A stretch of 64,000 bases of DNA from Mesorhizobium sp. WSM2240 (GCF_040438645.1 NZ_CP159253.1:4323501-4387500), one strand, 5' to 3'. Positions 50,345 to 60,082 are shown, counted from the first letter of the stretch. Made by a program: numbers and translations. The notes: generated by a model from the letters alone, not told the origin.

Positions 50345-50722
50345 TCACTTGGCGCGTGCGGCCAGCCAGGTCTCGAGTTGCTTGATCTCGCGCTCCTGCG
50401 CTTCGATGATGTCTTCGGCGAGCTTGCGAATCTCGGAATCCTTGCCATGCTCCAGCACGATGCGGGCCATGTCGATCGCTGCCTGGTGGTGCGGGATCAT
50501 GCCGCGCGCGAAATCGATGTCGGCCTCGCCGCTATACTCCAGCGAGGACATCGCGCCGTGCATGATATCCATTGCCGCCCTGAAGGCGGCCGCCGCGTCC
50601 GTGGCCAGTTCGGCCGCCTGGCCGGTCGTTGAATGCCCGCTATGATCGGTCTGGGCGATTGCCGGGCCGGACAGTGCGAGAGCGATGAACGCGGCGGACA
50701 GAACTGAGAAAATTCTGGTCAT
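50345..50722 (-). CDS. DUF305 periplasmic protein of the copper operon
   Basis: The 125-residue product has a signal peptide (MTRIFSVLSAAFIALALSGPAIAQT) and a DUF305 domain with HGAMSSLEYSGEADIDFARGMIPHHQAAIDMARIVLEHGKDSEIRKLAEDIIEAQEREI. His and Met residues in MIPHHQAAIDMA and the TDHSGHS stretch could bind copper, and DUF305 genes are common in copper-resistance clusters. ATG 50722 follows AGGAACC; the frame beyond is rejected. It is the last gene of the copA-cueR-DUF305 transcript. Confidence 0.85.
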   Translation of the reverse strand: MTRIFSVLSAAFIALALSGPAIAQTDHSGHSTTGQAAELATDAAAAFRAAMDIMHGAMSSLEYSGEADIDFARGMIPHHQAAIDMARIVLEHGKDSEIRKLAEDIIEAQEREIKQLETWLAARAK

Positions 50723-50779
50723 GAAGGTTCCTTTTTGTGGTCGGGTCTTTTCGCGACGACTGACGCGCCGGGCCACGGT

Positions 50780-51199
50780 TCAGTGCGTGGTCGATTGGTT
50801 GGCGAGCTGGTCTTCCTGGCCGGACAGGCCGTCGAGGATCGGGCATTCCGGGCGGTTGTCGCCGTGGCAATGGTCGATGAGATGCCTCAGCGTCTCGCGC
50901 AGGCCGACAAGTTCGGCGATCTTGCGGTCGATCTCGCCGAGCTTGACCTCGGCGATGGCCTTAACGTCGGCGCTCTCGCGGTGGCTGTCGCCGTAAAGCG
51001 AGAGAAGCTGCCGGCACTCCTCGACCGAGAAGCCGAGGCTGCGCGAACGCTGCAGGAATTTCAGCCGGTGTACATCGGCGGTCGAATAGTCGCGATAGCC
51101 GTTGCCGGAGCGGCCGGGCTTCAGGAGCCCGATTTCCTCGTAGTAGCGGATCGTCTTGGCCGGCAGGCCCGAACGTTCCGATGCGTCGCCTATGTTCAT
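50780..51199 (-). CDS. cueR: CueR-type copper-responsive MerR regulator
   Basis: The 139-residue product is a MerR-family activator. The winged HTH is NIGDASERSGLPAKTIRYYEEIGLLKPGRSGNGYRDYS; a dimerisation helix follows; the C-terminal metal loop is HCHGDNRPECPILDGL, where the two Cys would bind Cu(I), as in CueR (CHGDxRPxCPI). It activates promoters with a 19-bp spacer such as the one found before copA at 53730-53760. It lies 18 bp after copA. Confidence 0.94.
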   Translation of the reverse strand: MNIGDASERSGLPAKTIRYYEEIGLLKPGRSGNGYRDYSTADVHRLKFLQRSRSLGFSVEECRQLLSLYGDSHRESADVKAIAEVKLGEIDRKIAELVGLRETLRHLIDHCHGDNRPECPILDGLSGQEDQLANQSTTH

Positions 51200-51216
51200 G
51201 GTCGCTTCCTTCGAAT

Positions 51217-53694
51217 TTAGAGCTTGATGGTGCGGAGCCTGAGCGCATTTCCGATGACGGAAACCGATGACAGGCTCATCGCGGCGGCAGCGATCATCGG
51301 CGAAAGGAGCGTGCCGAAGACCGGATAGAGCACGCCTGCCGCGATCGGCACGCCGACCGCGTTGTAGACGAAGGCCAGGAAAAGGTTCTGCTTGATGTTG
51401 CGGATCGTGCCCTGAGCGAGCGTCCGGGCCCGGACGATGCCGTTGAGATCGCCCTTGACCAGCGTGATGCCGGCGCTTTCGACCGCAACATCGGCGCCTG
51501 TGCCCATGGCGATGCCGACATCGGCGGCGGCCAGCGCGGGCGCATCATTGACGCCGTCGCCCGCCATGGCGATGCGCGCGCCTGAGGCCCGCAGCTCATC
51601 GATCAGCGCCTTCTTGCCTTCAGGCAATATGTCGGCGCGCACTTCGTCAATGCCGAGCTTTGCCGCAACTGCGCGCGCCGTACGCTCATTGTCGCCCGTG
51701 GCCATGATGATCTTCAGCCCGCTCCTGTGGAGTGCTTCGATCGCCTCGCCCGTGGTCTGCTTGACCGGATCGGCGACCGCGACGATGCCGGCGAGCCGTC
51801 CGCCGACAGCGACGAACATCGCCGTCTTGCCATCCACGCGCAACGCGTCGGCGCGGTCGGTCAGGGCGGCATCGTCGATGCCATCCTCCCGCATCATCAT
51901 CGCATTGCCGAGGCTCACTGCCTTGTCGGAGACTGTGCCCTTGACGCCCTTGCCGGTGACCGCGTCGAATTCGGTGGCTTCGGCAGGCTTCACGCCGCGC
52001 GACCTTGAGCCTTCGACGATCGCTTCGGCGAGCGGATGCTCCGACGCTTTTTCGAGGCCGGCGGCGAGCGCCAGGACTTCGTTTTCGTCAAAGCCTTCCG
52101 CGGCGATGACATCGGTCAGCACCGGACGGCCTTCGGTCAGCGTGCCGGTCTTGTCGACGATCAGCGTGTCGACCTTGGCGAAACGCTCGAGCGCTTCGGC
52201 GTCCTTGATCAGCACGCCGGCCTGCGCGCCCCTGCCGGTTGCGGTCATGATCGACATCGGCGTCGCCAGGCCGAGCGCGCAGGGACAGGCGATGATGAGC
52301 ACGGAGACCGCCGAGACCAGCGCGAAGACCATGCTCGGCTCGGGTCCGAAGATCGCCCAGACTATGAAGGAGACGATCGCGACCAGAACCACCGCCGGCA
52401 CGAAATAGAACGAGACCTGGTCGGCGAGGCCCTGGATGGGCGCCCGGCTGCGCTGCGCCTTGGCTACGAGTTCGACGATCTGCGAAAGCACTGTGTCCGC
52501 GCCGACTTTTTCGGCGCGCATGACCAGCGTGCCGTTCTTGTTGAGTGTGCCGCCGGTCAGGCGGTCGCCGGCGGTCTTCTCGACCGGAACGGCTTCGCCG
52601 GTGATCATGGATTCGTCGACCGATGAGCGGCCTTCGCTGACCGTGCCGTCGACGGGTACGCTGTCGCCGGGGCGGATGCGCAAGAGGTCGCCCGCATGGA
52701 CCTCGTCCAGCGGCACGTCGGTTTCAGAGCCGTCCTTGCCGATGCGGCGGGCGGTTTTCGGGGCAAGGTCGAGCAGCGCGCGGATGGCCGAGCCGGTGCG
52801 CTCGCGCGCCTTGAGCTCCAGTACCTGGCCGAGGAAGACCAGCGCGACGATGACGCTCGCCGCCTCGAAATAGACCGGCACCGCGCCGCCATGACCACGG
52901 AAGGAGTGCGGAAACGCATCCGGGAACAGTGTCGCGACGACGCTGTAGCCATAGGCCGCGCCGACGCCGAGCGAGATCAGCGTCCACATATTGGGGCTGC
53001 GGTTGACGATCGATTCGAAGCCGCGGTGGAAGAACGGCAATGCCGCCCACAGGACCACCGGCGTCGCCAGCGCAAGTTCGATCCAGACCGCCACCCGCTC
53101 GCCGAACAGGACGCGGACCGGAAGCCCGAGCATCGGCCCCATGGCGAGAATGAGAAGCGGGATCGACAAGGCGGCGCTGACCCAGAAGCGCCTGGTGAAA
53201 TCGATCAGTTCGGGATTGGGTCCTTCCTCGCCGGTCGGCACGCCCATCGGCTCCAGCGCCATGCCGCATTTCGGGCAGGAGCCGGGCTTGTCGCGCACGA
53301 TCTCCGGATGCATGGGGCAGGTATATTGCGTGCCGGCCGGCATCGGCTCGGGCGCCGGACGGTCGCCGAGATAGGTCTCCGGCGAGGCTTCGAATTTCTT
53401 CTGGCACCCTGCAGAGCAGAAATAGTAGCCCTTGCCTTCATGGCGTGTGAAATACCTGGCCGTGGAGCGGTCGACCTTCATGCCGCATACCGGGTCCGTC
53501 GCCTCCAGGTACGATTCCGGCGACTTGACGAATTTTTCCCGGCAGGAGGCGCTGCAGAAATGGTAGACATGACCGCCATGTTGCGCTGACGGCTTGCCGG
53601 CTTCAGGATCGACGGTCATTCCACAGACCGGATCGCGGGTCGGCGCATCCGGCGTATCGTGGGAATGATCGTGATGGGTGTGGCCGTGATCCAT
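51217..53694 (-). CDS. copA: copper-exporting P1B-type ATPase with two YHS domains
   Basis: The 825-residue product starts with a His-rich tail (MDHGHTHHDHSHD), then two YHS-type metal domains (DPVCGMTVDPE...HFCSASCREKF; DPVCGMKVDRS...YFCSAGCQKKF), and a small heavy-metal-binding domain (YTCPMHPEIVRDKPGSCPKCGM). No classic HMA CxxC domain is present. The ATPase part has eight helices with CPC (IIACPCALGLATPMS), the phosphorylation site DKTGTLTEG, GDGVNDAPAL, and the Cu(I) signature residues YN in FVYNAVGVPIAAGVLYP and MSLSS. It pumps Cu(I) to the periplasm. The promoter at 53730-53760 is CueR-type. Confidence 0.95.
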   Translation of the reverse strand: MDHGHTHHDHSHDTPDAPTRDPVCGMTVDPEAGKPSAQHGGHVYHFCSASCREKFVKSPESYLEATDPVCGMKVDRSTARYFTRHEGKGYYFCSAGCQKKFEASPETYLGDRPAPEPMPAGTQYTCPMHPEIVRDKPGSCPKCGMALEPMGVPTGEEGPNPELIDFTRRFWVSAALSIPLLILAMGPMLGLPVRVLFGERVAVWIELALATPVVLWAALPFFHRGFESIVNRSPNMWTLISLGVGAAYGYSVVATLFPDAFPHSFRGHGGAVPVYFEAASVIVALVFLGQVLELKARERTGSAIRALLDLAPKTARRIGKDGSETDVPLDEVHAGDLLRIRPGDSVPVDGTVSEGRSSVDESMITGEAVPVEKTAGDRLTGGTLNKNGTLVMRAEKVGADTVLSQIVELVAKAQRSRAPIQGLADQVSFYFVPAVVLVAIVSFIVWAIFGPEPSMVFALVSAVSVLIIACPCALGLATPMSIMTATGRGAQAGVLIKDAEALERFAKVDTLIVDKTGTLTEGRPVLTDVIAAEGFDENEVLALAAGLEKASEHPLAEAIVEGSRSRGVKPAEATEFDAVTGKGVKGTVSDKAVSLGNAMMMREDGIDDAALTDRADALRVDGKTAMFVAVGGRLAGIVAVADPVKQTTGEAIEALHRSGLKIIMATGDNERTARAVAAKLGIDEVRADILPEGKKALIDELRASGARIAMAGDGVNDAPALAAADVGIAMGTGADVAVESAGITLVKGDLNGIVRARTLAQGTIRNIKQNLFLAFVYNAVGVPIAAGVLYPVFGTLLSPMIAAAAMSLSSVSVIGNALRLRTIKL

Positions 53695-53729
53695 GCTGCT
53701 TCCTCAGGTCCTTCGAATGTAGTGGCCGC

Positions 53730-53760
53730 AAGGTAGGGCTTCCAGTGACTGGAAGGTCAA
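53730..53760 (-). promoter_or_regulatory. CueR-activated copA promoter
   Basis: On the minus strand a -35 box TTGACC (53760-53755) and a -10 box TACCTT (53735-53730) are 19 bp apart, with the dyad CTTCCAGTCACTGGAAG in the spacer. The 19-bp spacing and the TTCC/GGAA dyad are typical of CueR and other MerR-type promoters. It lies 36 bp before the copA ATG. Confidence 0.88.
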
Positions 53761-53937
53761 GAGGCATCGTCGACATTCTGGGAAAAGGAAAAATTTCGCG
53801 GATGGCCGGCCTCTCCAGCAAGTGGCAGCAACCTGTCGGTTGTGGTGATCAGTTCAAAAAGATTGATTTGTGCGGTGCACACCCGCTACCTAGATGTTAC
53901 GGACTTCACGTGAACGAACCAATTACGAGGGGTAACC

Positions 53938-55152
53938 ATGGTTCAAACTGCACGTCTCCGCCGCGATTCTCTGGCCGCCCCCTCCAGTAGAAACGTCCTT
54001 TCAAAACTGTTTGCCGCCGCGATTTTCGCCTTGGCGGCTTCGCTCGCCGCGCCTCCCGCACAGGCGCAGGAAGCGCCTCCCGCTCCCGTCGTAACGGTCG
54101 CCAAGCCGGTGGTGCGCCAAATCGTCGAAGACGACGAATTCGTCGGGCGCTTCGAAGCGGTCGACCAGGTTTCGCTGCGCTCCCGCGTCGGCGGCTACCT
54201 TGAACAGGTCCATTTCCAGGACGGCACGCTGGTGAAGAAGGGCGACCTCCTGTTCACCATCGACCAGCGGCCGTTCAGGGCGGCGCTGAACCAGGCGCAG
54301 GCGCAGGTGGATTCCGCGAAGACCCTTGTCGAATTTGCCAAGACGCAATTCGAGCGCGCCGAGACCCTGTCGCGCGAAGGCAACATACCGGTTTCGACGC
54401 TGGACGACCGCCGGCGTGAATTCTTGTCCGCGCAGGCGCAACTGGACGGCGCCGAGGCCGCACTTACCAATGCCCGCCTCGACCTCGAATTCACCGAGAT
54501 CAAAGCGCCGTTTTCCGGCCGTGTCGACCGCCGGCTCGTTTCGCCGGGCAATCTGGTGCAGGCCGACCAGACCGTGCTGACAACCATCGTCTCGATCGAT
54601 CCGATCGACTTCTACTTCGACATCGATGAGCGGGCCTATTTCGCTTATGCGCGCGACGCACGCACGCGCGGCGGAGTCATGCAGGAGGGCGCCGGCGGCG
54701 TCGATGTGGTCGTCCGTGTCGCCGATCGCAATGAAGCGGTATTCAAGGGCAAGCTCGATTTCGCCGAGAACCGCTTGGACGAAGCGACCGGCACGATGCG
54801 GGTCAGGGCGCGTTTCGACAACAAGGACGGCGTGTTGCAGCCCGGCATGTTCGGCCGCATCAATGTGCCCGGTTCGCTGCCGCATCCGGGCGTGCTTCTG
54901 CCCGACGAGGCGATCGGCGCCGACCAGAACCGCCGCATCGTCTTCGTTGTCGACGAGGCAGGCCTGGTCTCGGCCAAGCCGGTGCGTACCGGCCCACGCA
55001 TCGACGGCTATCGCGTCATCCGCGAGGGACTCACCGGCGAGGAGACGGTGGTTGTCAACGGACTGGTGCGTGTGCGACCGGGCGTCACCGTCAAGCCCGA
55101 GATGACCACCTTGCCGCCTACGGCCGAGACCGAAGAAGGGCAGACGCAATGA
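53938..55152 (+). CDS. RND efflux periplasmic adaptor (MexA/AcrA/BepD-like)
   Basis: The 404-residue product is a membrane fusion protein. It has an export signal (residues 20-44, ending AAPPAQAQE), the biotinyl-lipoyl-like strand VSLRSRVGGYLEQVHFQDGTLVKKGDLLFTID near residue 77, a coiled coil (DSAKTLVEFAKTQFERAETLSRE), IKAPFSGRVDRRLVSPGNLV, and beta-barrel DEATGTMRVRARFDNKDGVLQPGMFGRI. It has no lipobox Cys, so it is anchored otherwise or soluble. RBS GAGGGG precedes the ATG. It overlaps the pump gene by 4 bp. No outer-membrane TolC-type gene is present. Confidence 0.94.
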   Translation: MVQTARLRRDSLAAPSSRNVLSKLFAAAIFALAASLAAPPAQAQEAPPAPVVTVAKPVVRQIVEDDEFVGRFEAVDQVSLRSRVGGYLEQVHFQDGTLVKKGDLLFTIDQRPFRAALNQAQAQVDSAKTLVEFAKTQFERAETLSREGNIPVSTLDDRRREFLSAQAQLDGAEAALTNARLDLEFTEIKAPFSGRVDRRLVSPGNLVQADQTVLTTIVSIDPIDFYFDIDERAYFAYARDARTRGGVMQEGAGGVDVVVRVADRNEAVFKGKLDFAENRLDEATGTMRVRARFDNKDGVLQPGMFGRINVPGSLPHPGVLLPDEAIGADQNRRIVFVVDEAGLVSAKPVRTGPRIDGYRVIREGLTGEETVVVNGLVRVRPGVTVKPEMTTLPPTAETEEGQTQ

Positions 55153-58100
55153 ATTTCGCCCATTTCTTCGTCAACCGCCCGATCTTCGCGGCGGTGCTGT
55201 CGATCGTGCTCGTGCTCGTCGGCGGCATCGCCTACACGCAGCTTCCGGTCGCGCAGTATCCCGAGATCGCACCGCCGACCATCGTGGTGCGCGCTTCCTA
55301 TCCGGGCGCCGACGCCGAGACGGTCGCCGCGACCGTGGCGACGCCGATCGAACAGGAAATCAACGGCGTCGAGCACATGCTCTACATGTCGTCATATTCC
55401 TCCGGCGAAGGCTCGATGTCGCTCACCGTCACCTTCCGCCCCGGCACCGATCTCGATGCTGCGCAGGTGCTGGTCCAGAATCGCGTCTCGATCGCGGAAC
55501 CGCGCCTGCCCGAAGAGGTGCGCCGGCTCGGCATCACCACGGCAAAGAGCTCGCCCGACCTGATGATGGTCATCCACCTGCTATCGCCCGACGACACCTA
55601 TGACCAGCTTTACGTCTCGAATTATGCGCGTTCGCGAGTTCGCGACGTCCTGCTGAGACTCGACGGCGTCGGCGACGTGCAGATCTTCGGCGAGCGCGAA
55701 TATTCGCTGCGCGTCTGGCTCGACCCGGAAAAGCTGTCCGCCTACGGCATGACCGCCGGCGACGTGGTCCAGGCGCTGCGAGATCAGAACGTGCAGGTGT
55801 CAGGCGGCTCGATCGGCGCGCCGCCTGTCGGCGACGGCTCGGCCTTCCAGTATACGGTCACCACGCAAGGGCGCTTCAACGACGCTCGCGACTTCCGCTA
55901 CGTCATCGTCAAGTCGACCGAGGACGGCCGCCTGATATCCCTGCAAGACGTGGCACGCATAGAACTCGGCGCCAAGGACTACGTCACCAATTCGTACCTC
56001 AACAACAAGGCGGCGGTGGCGCTCGGCATCTTCCAGCGGCCAGGCACCAACGCGCTGGCCTCGGCGGAGGAGATCCAGAAGACGATCGCGGAACTTTCGG
56101 AGGATTTCCCGAAAGGATTGGCCTACGAGATCATCTACAATCCCACCGAGTTCATCGCCGAATCGATCAACGAGGTCTATGTCACCATCGCCGAGGCAAT
56201 CCTGCTGGTGGTGATCGTCATCATCGTCTTCCTGCAATCGTGGCGCATGGCGATTGTGCCGATCGTCGCGATACCGGTTTCGCTGATCGGCACGCTTGCC
56301 GTGCTGCTCGCCTTCGGCTTCTCGCTCAATATGCTCACTTTGTTCGGGCTGGTGCTGGCGGTCGGCATCGTTGTCGACGACGCCATCGTGGTGGTGGAAA
56401 ACATCGAACGCAACATCAGGCTGGGGCTCGCTCCGCGCGCCGCTGCGCACAGAACGATGGACGAGGTGGGGACTGCGGTCCTCGCGATTTCGCTGGTTCT
56501 GATCTCCGTCTTCGTTCCCGCGGCTTTCATTCCCGGAATTTCCGGTCAGTTCTACCTGCAGTTCGCTATCACCATCGCGGTCTCCACCGCGATCTCGGCA
56601 TTCAACTCGCTGACGCTGTCGCCAGCGCTGGCCGGCGTCCTGTTCAAGCCGCACAGCGAGCAACATTCGAACTTCTTCCTGGCACGGTTCGGCCGCGCTC
56701 TGGCGAACGGGTTCAACAACGGATTCGACAAGCTGGCGGACGGCTATGCGTGGTTGGTCCACAGACTGGTCGGCACAACGCTGGCGCTTGCCGCCATGCT
56801 GCTTGTCTTCGCCGGGCTGCTCTACGCGACCTATCACATGCTGCAGACGGTGCCGCGCGGCTTCATTCCGACCATGGACCAAGGCTATGCGATCGTCGTC
56901 GTGCAATTGCCGGAAGGCTCTTCGCTCCAGCGCACCGACGCAGTGATCCAGAAAGCTTCCGACATTATCCGCGAGACGCCGGGCGTCGCCAACGCCGTCG
57001 CCTTCGCCGGATTCAACGGCGCGACCTTCACCAACGCCAGCAATGCCGGCGTAATCTTCGCACCGTTCACGAGTTTCGAGGAGCGGCTCGAGAGCGGCGA
57101 GACTTCCGACAAGATCATCGGCACGCTGTTCGGCAGCCTGCAAAGCATCCAGGAAGCGTTCATCATCGCGCTGCCGCCGCCGCCCGTGCGCGGCATCGGC
57201 AATTCCGGCGGCTTCAAGATGATGCTCCAGGAGCGCAACAGCGCCGACATGCGGCCGATTCTGGCGCTGGCCAATGAGATCGCCGCCAAGGCCAACCAGA
57301 CGCCAGGGCTGATGGGCGTCTTCACCACCTTCTCGGCCTCCAGCCCGCAATTCTTCCTGCAGATCGACCGCGACAAGGCGCGCATGCTGAACGTGCCGAT
57401 CCCCAACATCTTCGAGACGCTGTCGATCAATCTCGGCACCGCCTACGTCAACGACTTCAACGCCTTCGGCCGCGTCTATCAGGTACGGGCGCAAGCCGAC
57501 CAGGCTTTCCGCGTCGACCGCGACGACATATTGAAGCTGAAGGTACGTTCGGCGGCCGGCGACCTGGTGCCGCTCGGCACGCTGGTCGAGATCCGTGACG
57601 TCACCGGTCCGTCGCTCGTGCAGCGCTACAACATGTATGTATCCGTGCCGCTGCAGGGCAATGCCGCACCCGGTGTCGCCACGGGCACGGCGCTCGACCT
57701 GATGGAGGGGATCGCAGCCGAATCGCTGCCGCAGGGCACCTCCTTCGAATGGACTGAACTCGCCTTCCAGGAGCGGCAGACCGGCAATACGGCGGTCTTC
57801 ATCTTCGGCCTGTCGGTTCTGTTCGTCTTCCTGGCGCTCGCTGCACTGTACGAAAGCTGGATTACACCCTTCGCCATCGTGCTCATCGTCCCGCTCAGCG
57901 TGCTGGGTGCCCTGCTGGGCGTCGCCTTCCGCGGGCTCGACAACAACATCCTCGTGCAGATCGGGTTGATCGTGCTCATCGGCCTGGCGGCGAAGAACGC
58001 GATCCTGATCGTCGAGTTCGCACGTCAGGGCGAGGAACGCGGCCTGTCCGCCGTCGAGGCAGCCGTCGAGGCCTGCCGGCTGCGGCTGCGACCGATCCTG

Positions 58101-58331
58101 ATGACGGCATTCGCCTTCATCCTGGGCGTGGTGCCGCTGGTGATCGCCAGCGGGCCTGGCGCGGAAATGCGCCAGTCGCTGGGCACGGCCGTCTTCTCCG
58201 GCATGCTGGGCGTGACGCTGTTCGGCCTGTTCCTGACGCCCGTCTTCTACGTCGCCCTGCGCAGGACGTTCCGGCGCAGGCGGCCTGAGGCCGAGCCGGC
58301 GCTGGCTTCGGAGGGCAGCGCGGCCGAGTAG
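55149..58331 (+). CDS. RND multidrug efflux pump (AcrB/BepE-like)
   Basis: The 1060-residue product is an HAE1-type RND pump. It begins NFAHFFVNRPIFAAVLSIVLVLVGGIAYTQLPVAQYPEIAPPTIVV. The proton-relay Asp pair lies in GIVVDDAIVVVENIERN near residue 408 and the Lys in GLAAKNAILIVEFAR near 950. The porter domains include GFIPTMDQGYAIVVVQLPEGSSL and the twelve helices follow the RND layout. It exports drugs, detergents or other hydrophobic compounds through the adaptor encoded upstream. No adjacent TetR regulator was found. Confidence 0.95.
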   Translation: MNFAHFFVNRPIFAAVLSIVLVLVGGIAYTQLPVAQYPEIAPPTIVVRASYPGADAETVAATVATPIEQEINGVEHMLYMSSYSSGEGSMSLTVTFRPGTDLDAAQVLVQNRVSIAEPRLPEEVRRLGITTAKSSPDLMMVIHLLSPDDTYDQLYVSNYARSRVRDVLLRLDGVGDVQIFGEREYSLRVWLDPEKLSAYGMTAGDVVQALRDQNVQVSGGSIGAPPVGDGSAFQYTVTTQGRFNDARDFRYVIVKSTEDGRLISLQDVARIELGAKDYVTNSYLNNKAAVALGIFQRPGTNALASAEEIQKTIAELSEDFPKGLAYEIIYNPTEFIAESINEVYVTIAEAILLVVIVIIVFLQSWRMAIVPIVAIPVSLIGTLAVLLAFGFSLNMLTLFGLVLAVGIVVDDAIVVVENIERNIRLGLAPRAAAHRTMDEVGTAVLAISLVLISVFVPAAFIPGISGQFYLQFAITIAVSTAISAFNSLTLSPALAGVLFKPHSEQHSNFFLARFGRALANGFNNGFDKLADGYAWLVHRLVGTTLALAAMLLVFAGLLYATYHMLQTVPRGFIPTMDQGYAIVVVQLPEGSSLQRTDAVIQKASDIIRETPGVANAVAFAGFNGATFTNASNAGVIFAPFTSFEERLESGETSDKIIGTLFGSLQSIQEAFIIALPPPPVRGIGNSGGFKMMLQERNSADMRPILALANEIAAKANQTPGLMGVFTTFSASSPQFFLQIDRDKARMLNVPIPNIFETLSINLGTAYVNDFNAFGRVYQVRAQADQAFRVDRDDILKLKVRSAAGDLVPLGTLVEIRDVTGPSLVQRYNMYVSVPLQGNAAPGVATGTALDLMEGIAAESLPQGTSFEWTELAFQERQTGNTAVFIFGLSVLFVFLALAALYESWITPFAIVLIVPLSVLGALLGVAFRGLDNNILVQIGLIVLIGLAAKNAILIVEFARQGEERGLSAVEAAVEACRLRLRPILMTAFAFILGVVPLVIASGPGAEMRQSLGTAVFSGMLGVTLFGLFLTPVFYVALRRTFRRRRPEAEPALASEGSAAE

Positions 58332-58356
58332 ACGCCGAGCTGGATACGGGCCGGAT

Positions 58357-59202
58357 TCAGGCTGAAGCCGAATCGCCGGGTGCCCGGCTCACGCGGAGGG
58401 ATGGATCGGCGATCCATCCCTCGAGCGGATCGAGATCTTCCGGCGCGCCGCATCGCTCGCTTCGCATCGACCATGCCCAGGCGGCCTGGATCGCGCAGAG
58501 GAGCGCATCGAGCCGATCGCCGCTCGGGTCGTCGGCCAATTCGCGCGCGGCCTTGACCCTTACCGCATGGCTGCGCTCCAACCTCCCGTCCAGTATCAAC
58601 GCCAGCAGGCGATGGCGCGTCGCGAACTGCAATTCCGTCTGCTTGCCGCGGCTGTCGTTCTTGTAGCCGGTTCGAGAAATCAATTGCCGCGCCAACACGC
58701 CGGGATAGGCCTCGACGACGATCCGTTCCGGGTCACCCTGCTGGAGGCCCGGGATCGTGACGCCAGCCTCCACTAGCCGCCGCGCGCCCTCGAAGAACAT
58801 CAGTGCCACCGGAACGCCATGGAGCTTCTGAGGACTGATCGAAGATGCCGCGACATCTGTCTTGCGTCGATGCTCCTTGTCACCGAAAGGCCGGGCCGCG
58901 CTGTAGTTCTTCAGCGTCGCACGAAATTCGGCACGGCCGAGCGAGCCTGCCAAGGTTGCATAGTCGGCCCAGTTGCCCGGCCAACCGATATTCTCGATAA
59001 ACTTTCGAGACTGCCCGAACGGGAAGTCGATGCCGGCGATCCACGGTCCCGGCCTTCGAAGGGCCTGCTCCAGAAGTTCGAAACTGGCCCATTCCTCGAG
59101 TTCGCCAGCCACCAACACTCCGTCTTCGAGCGTGCAATGGAGGCAGGTAAGCGGCTTGCACCGGCGCGGGCTGGACGTGAAGTCGATTCCCAGGATGTCC
59201 AT
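58357..59202 (-). CDS. DUF429 family protein
   Basis: The 281-residue product begins MDILGIDFTSSPRRCKPLTC, the typical start of DUF429 proteins with an RNase-H-like actin-type strand, and contains WIAGIDFPFGQSRKFIENIGWP, RRKTDVAASSISPQKLHGVPVALMFFEGARRL and VVEAYPGVLARQLI, with SGDRLDALLCAIQAAWAW near the end. The Asp residues in GIDF, GIDFPFG and GDRLDALL resemble those of an RNase-H-fold active site. The function is unknown. ATG 59202 is chosen over the frame start at 59220 because the fold starts there. It converges with the RND gene. Confidence 0.85.
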   Translation of the reverse strand: MDILGIDFTSSPRRCKPLTCLHCTLEDGVLVAGELEEWASFELLEQALRRPGPWIAGIDFPFGQSRKFIENIGWPGNWADYATLAGSLGRAEFRATLKNYSAARPFGDKEHRRKTDVAASSISPQKLHGVPVALMFFEGARRLVEAGVTIPGLQQGDPERIVVEAYPGVLARQLISRTGYKNDSRGKQTELQFATRHRLLALILDGRLERSHAVRVKAARELADDPSGDRLDALLCAIQAAWAWSMRSERCGAPEDLDPLEGWIADPSLRVSRAPGDSASA

Positions 59203-59536
59203 ACGCCATCTCCAGTTCACGCCGGTTCGTCCAGCCGAGACAGGATCAGCTCGGGCCGGAATCGGATGAAAATCGTACCTTGATCATACCGCGCCGCACG
59301 CCTCCAAACGCGAAAAAGGCCCACACATGGCAGGCCGCTTTCAGTTGGTTGCAGCGCAACCGCCTTGTTCTGCAAGGCGGAAGCGAAAACGCCGACCGGA
59401 TTTTGGACGGCCGATCTCGTTCAGCAAGTGGTTGCGGGGGCTCGCAACCACCTTAACCTGCTCTTCGACGCCCCCGGGGCTCGGGACTGTGCAGGGGAAG
59501 AGAAGGTTGGAGTAGCGGATGGGCGATGACACCTAA
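59203..59536. other. intergenic stretch with fragments like the end of tRNA-fMet
   Basis: No credible gene is seen. Bases 59301-59351 resemble 61845-61897, the region that holds the tRNA-fMet 3' end and its terminator, with about 85 per cent identity and ending in TTGGTTGC. A second tRNA-like 3' fragment, TGGTTGCGGGG (as in the tRNA 3' end), lies at 59432-59442 inside the hairpin GTGGTTGCG-GGGGCT-CGCAACCAC. Confidence 0.6.
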
Positions 59537-60001
59537 TCAGGAGGTTCGGTCTGAAGATTCCGAACAGCATCGGTCAAGCGCCGCGTCCTCACCCGCGAGC
59601 ATCGCTTCGATGATCCGGCAATTCCTCAATTCTGCATCGCCGCAGACTTCAATCGCCGTGGCGAGATTCCGCTGGATCCTTTCAAGCTCTTCGATTTTGC
59701 TCCCGATGGCGGCGGCGCGTTCGACCAACAGGGTCTTTACGCTCCTGCAACTGTAAGAGTTGTGCTCGACACCCGCCAGGATCTCGCGGGCCTGGTCCAG
59801 ACTCATACCCAGCATCCGGCTGCGCCGGATGAATGTCAGTCGCCTGATATGCTCGCCATCATAGACCTTGTACCCGCCGGATGTACGCCGCACCTCCGGC
59901 ATCAGGCCGATATGCTCGTAATACCGGATCGTATCGACGCTGCATCCGGTATGCCGCGCGAGCGCACCTATCGCGAGTTGTTCTGATGGTGCAGCTGTCA
60001 A
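59537..60001 (-). CDS. MerR-family metal-responsive regulator
   Basis: The 154-residue product has a MerR winged HTH (LAIGALARHTGCSVDTIRYYEHIGLMPEVRRTSGGYKVYDGEHIRRL) and a C-terminal region with cysteines in SCRSVKTLLVERAAAI, EVCGDAELRNCRIIEAML and a final RCC. The first three are spaced roughly as the three metal-binding Cys of MerR and of Pb/Cd/Zn relatives, so it should sense a thiophilic metal. It is divergent from the membrane-protein gene split by the IS630, and a 19-bp-spacer promoter lies between (60083-60113). The target was probably that gene. Confidence 0.85.
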   Translation of the reverse strand: MTAAPSEQLAIGALARHTGCSVDTIRYYEHIGLMPEVRRTSGGYKVYDGEHIRRLTFIRRSRMLGMSLDQAREILAGVEHNSYSCRSVKTLLVERAAAIGSKIEELERIQRNLATAIEVCGDAELRNCRIIEAMLAGEDAALDRCCSESSDRTS

Positions 60002-60082
60002 TTGTGCCCTGCTTACTCGGAACCTGAAGCCGCTCCAGATTCGTTGGTGATAACAACGCCGGAGCGACGGAGAAGTTTCTTT

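Noticed and set aside
55800..57494. Minus-strand open frame of 564 codons opposite the RND pump
   Set aside because: Shadow frame; the RND pump motifs on the other strand are unambiguous.
59341..59532. Short frames of about 60 codons on both strands
   Set aside because: They arise from tRNA-like and hairpin sequence; such frames are known false genes beside tRNA genes.
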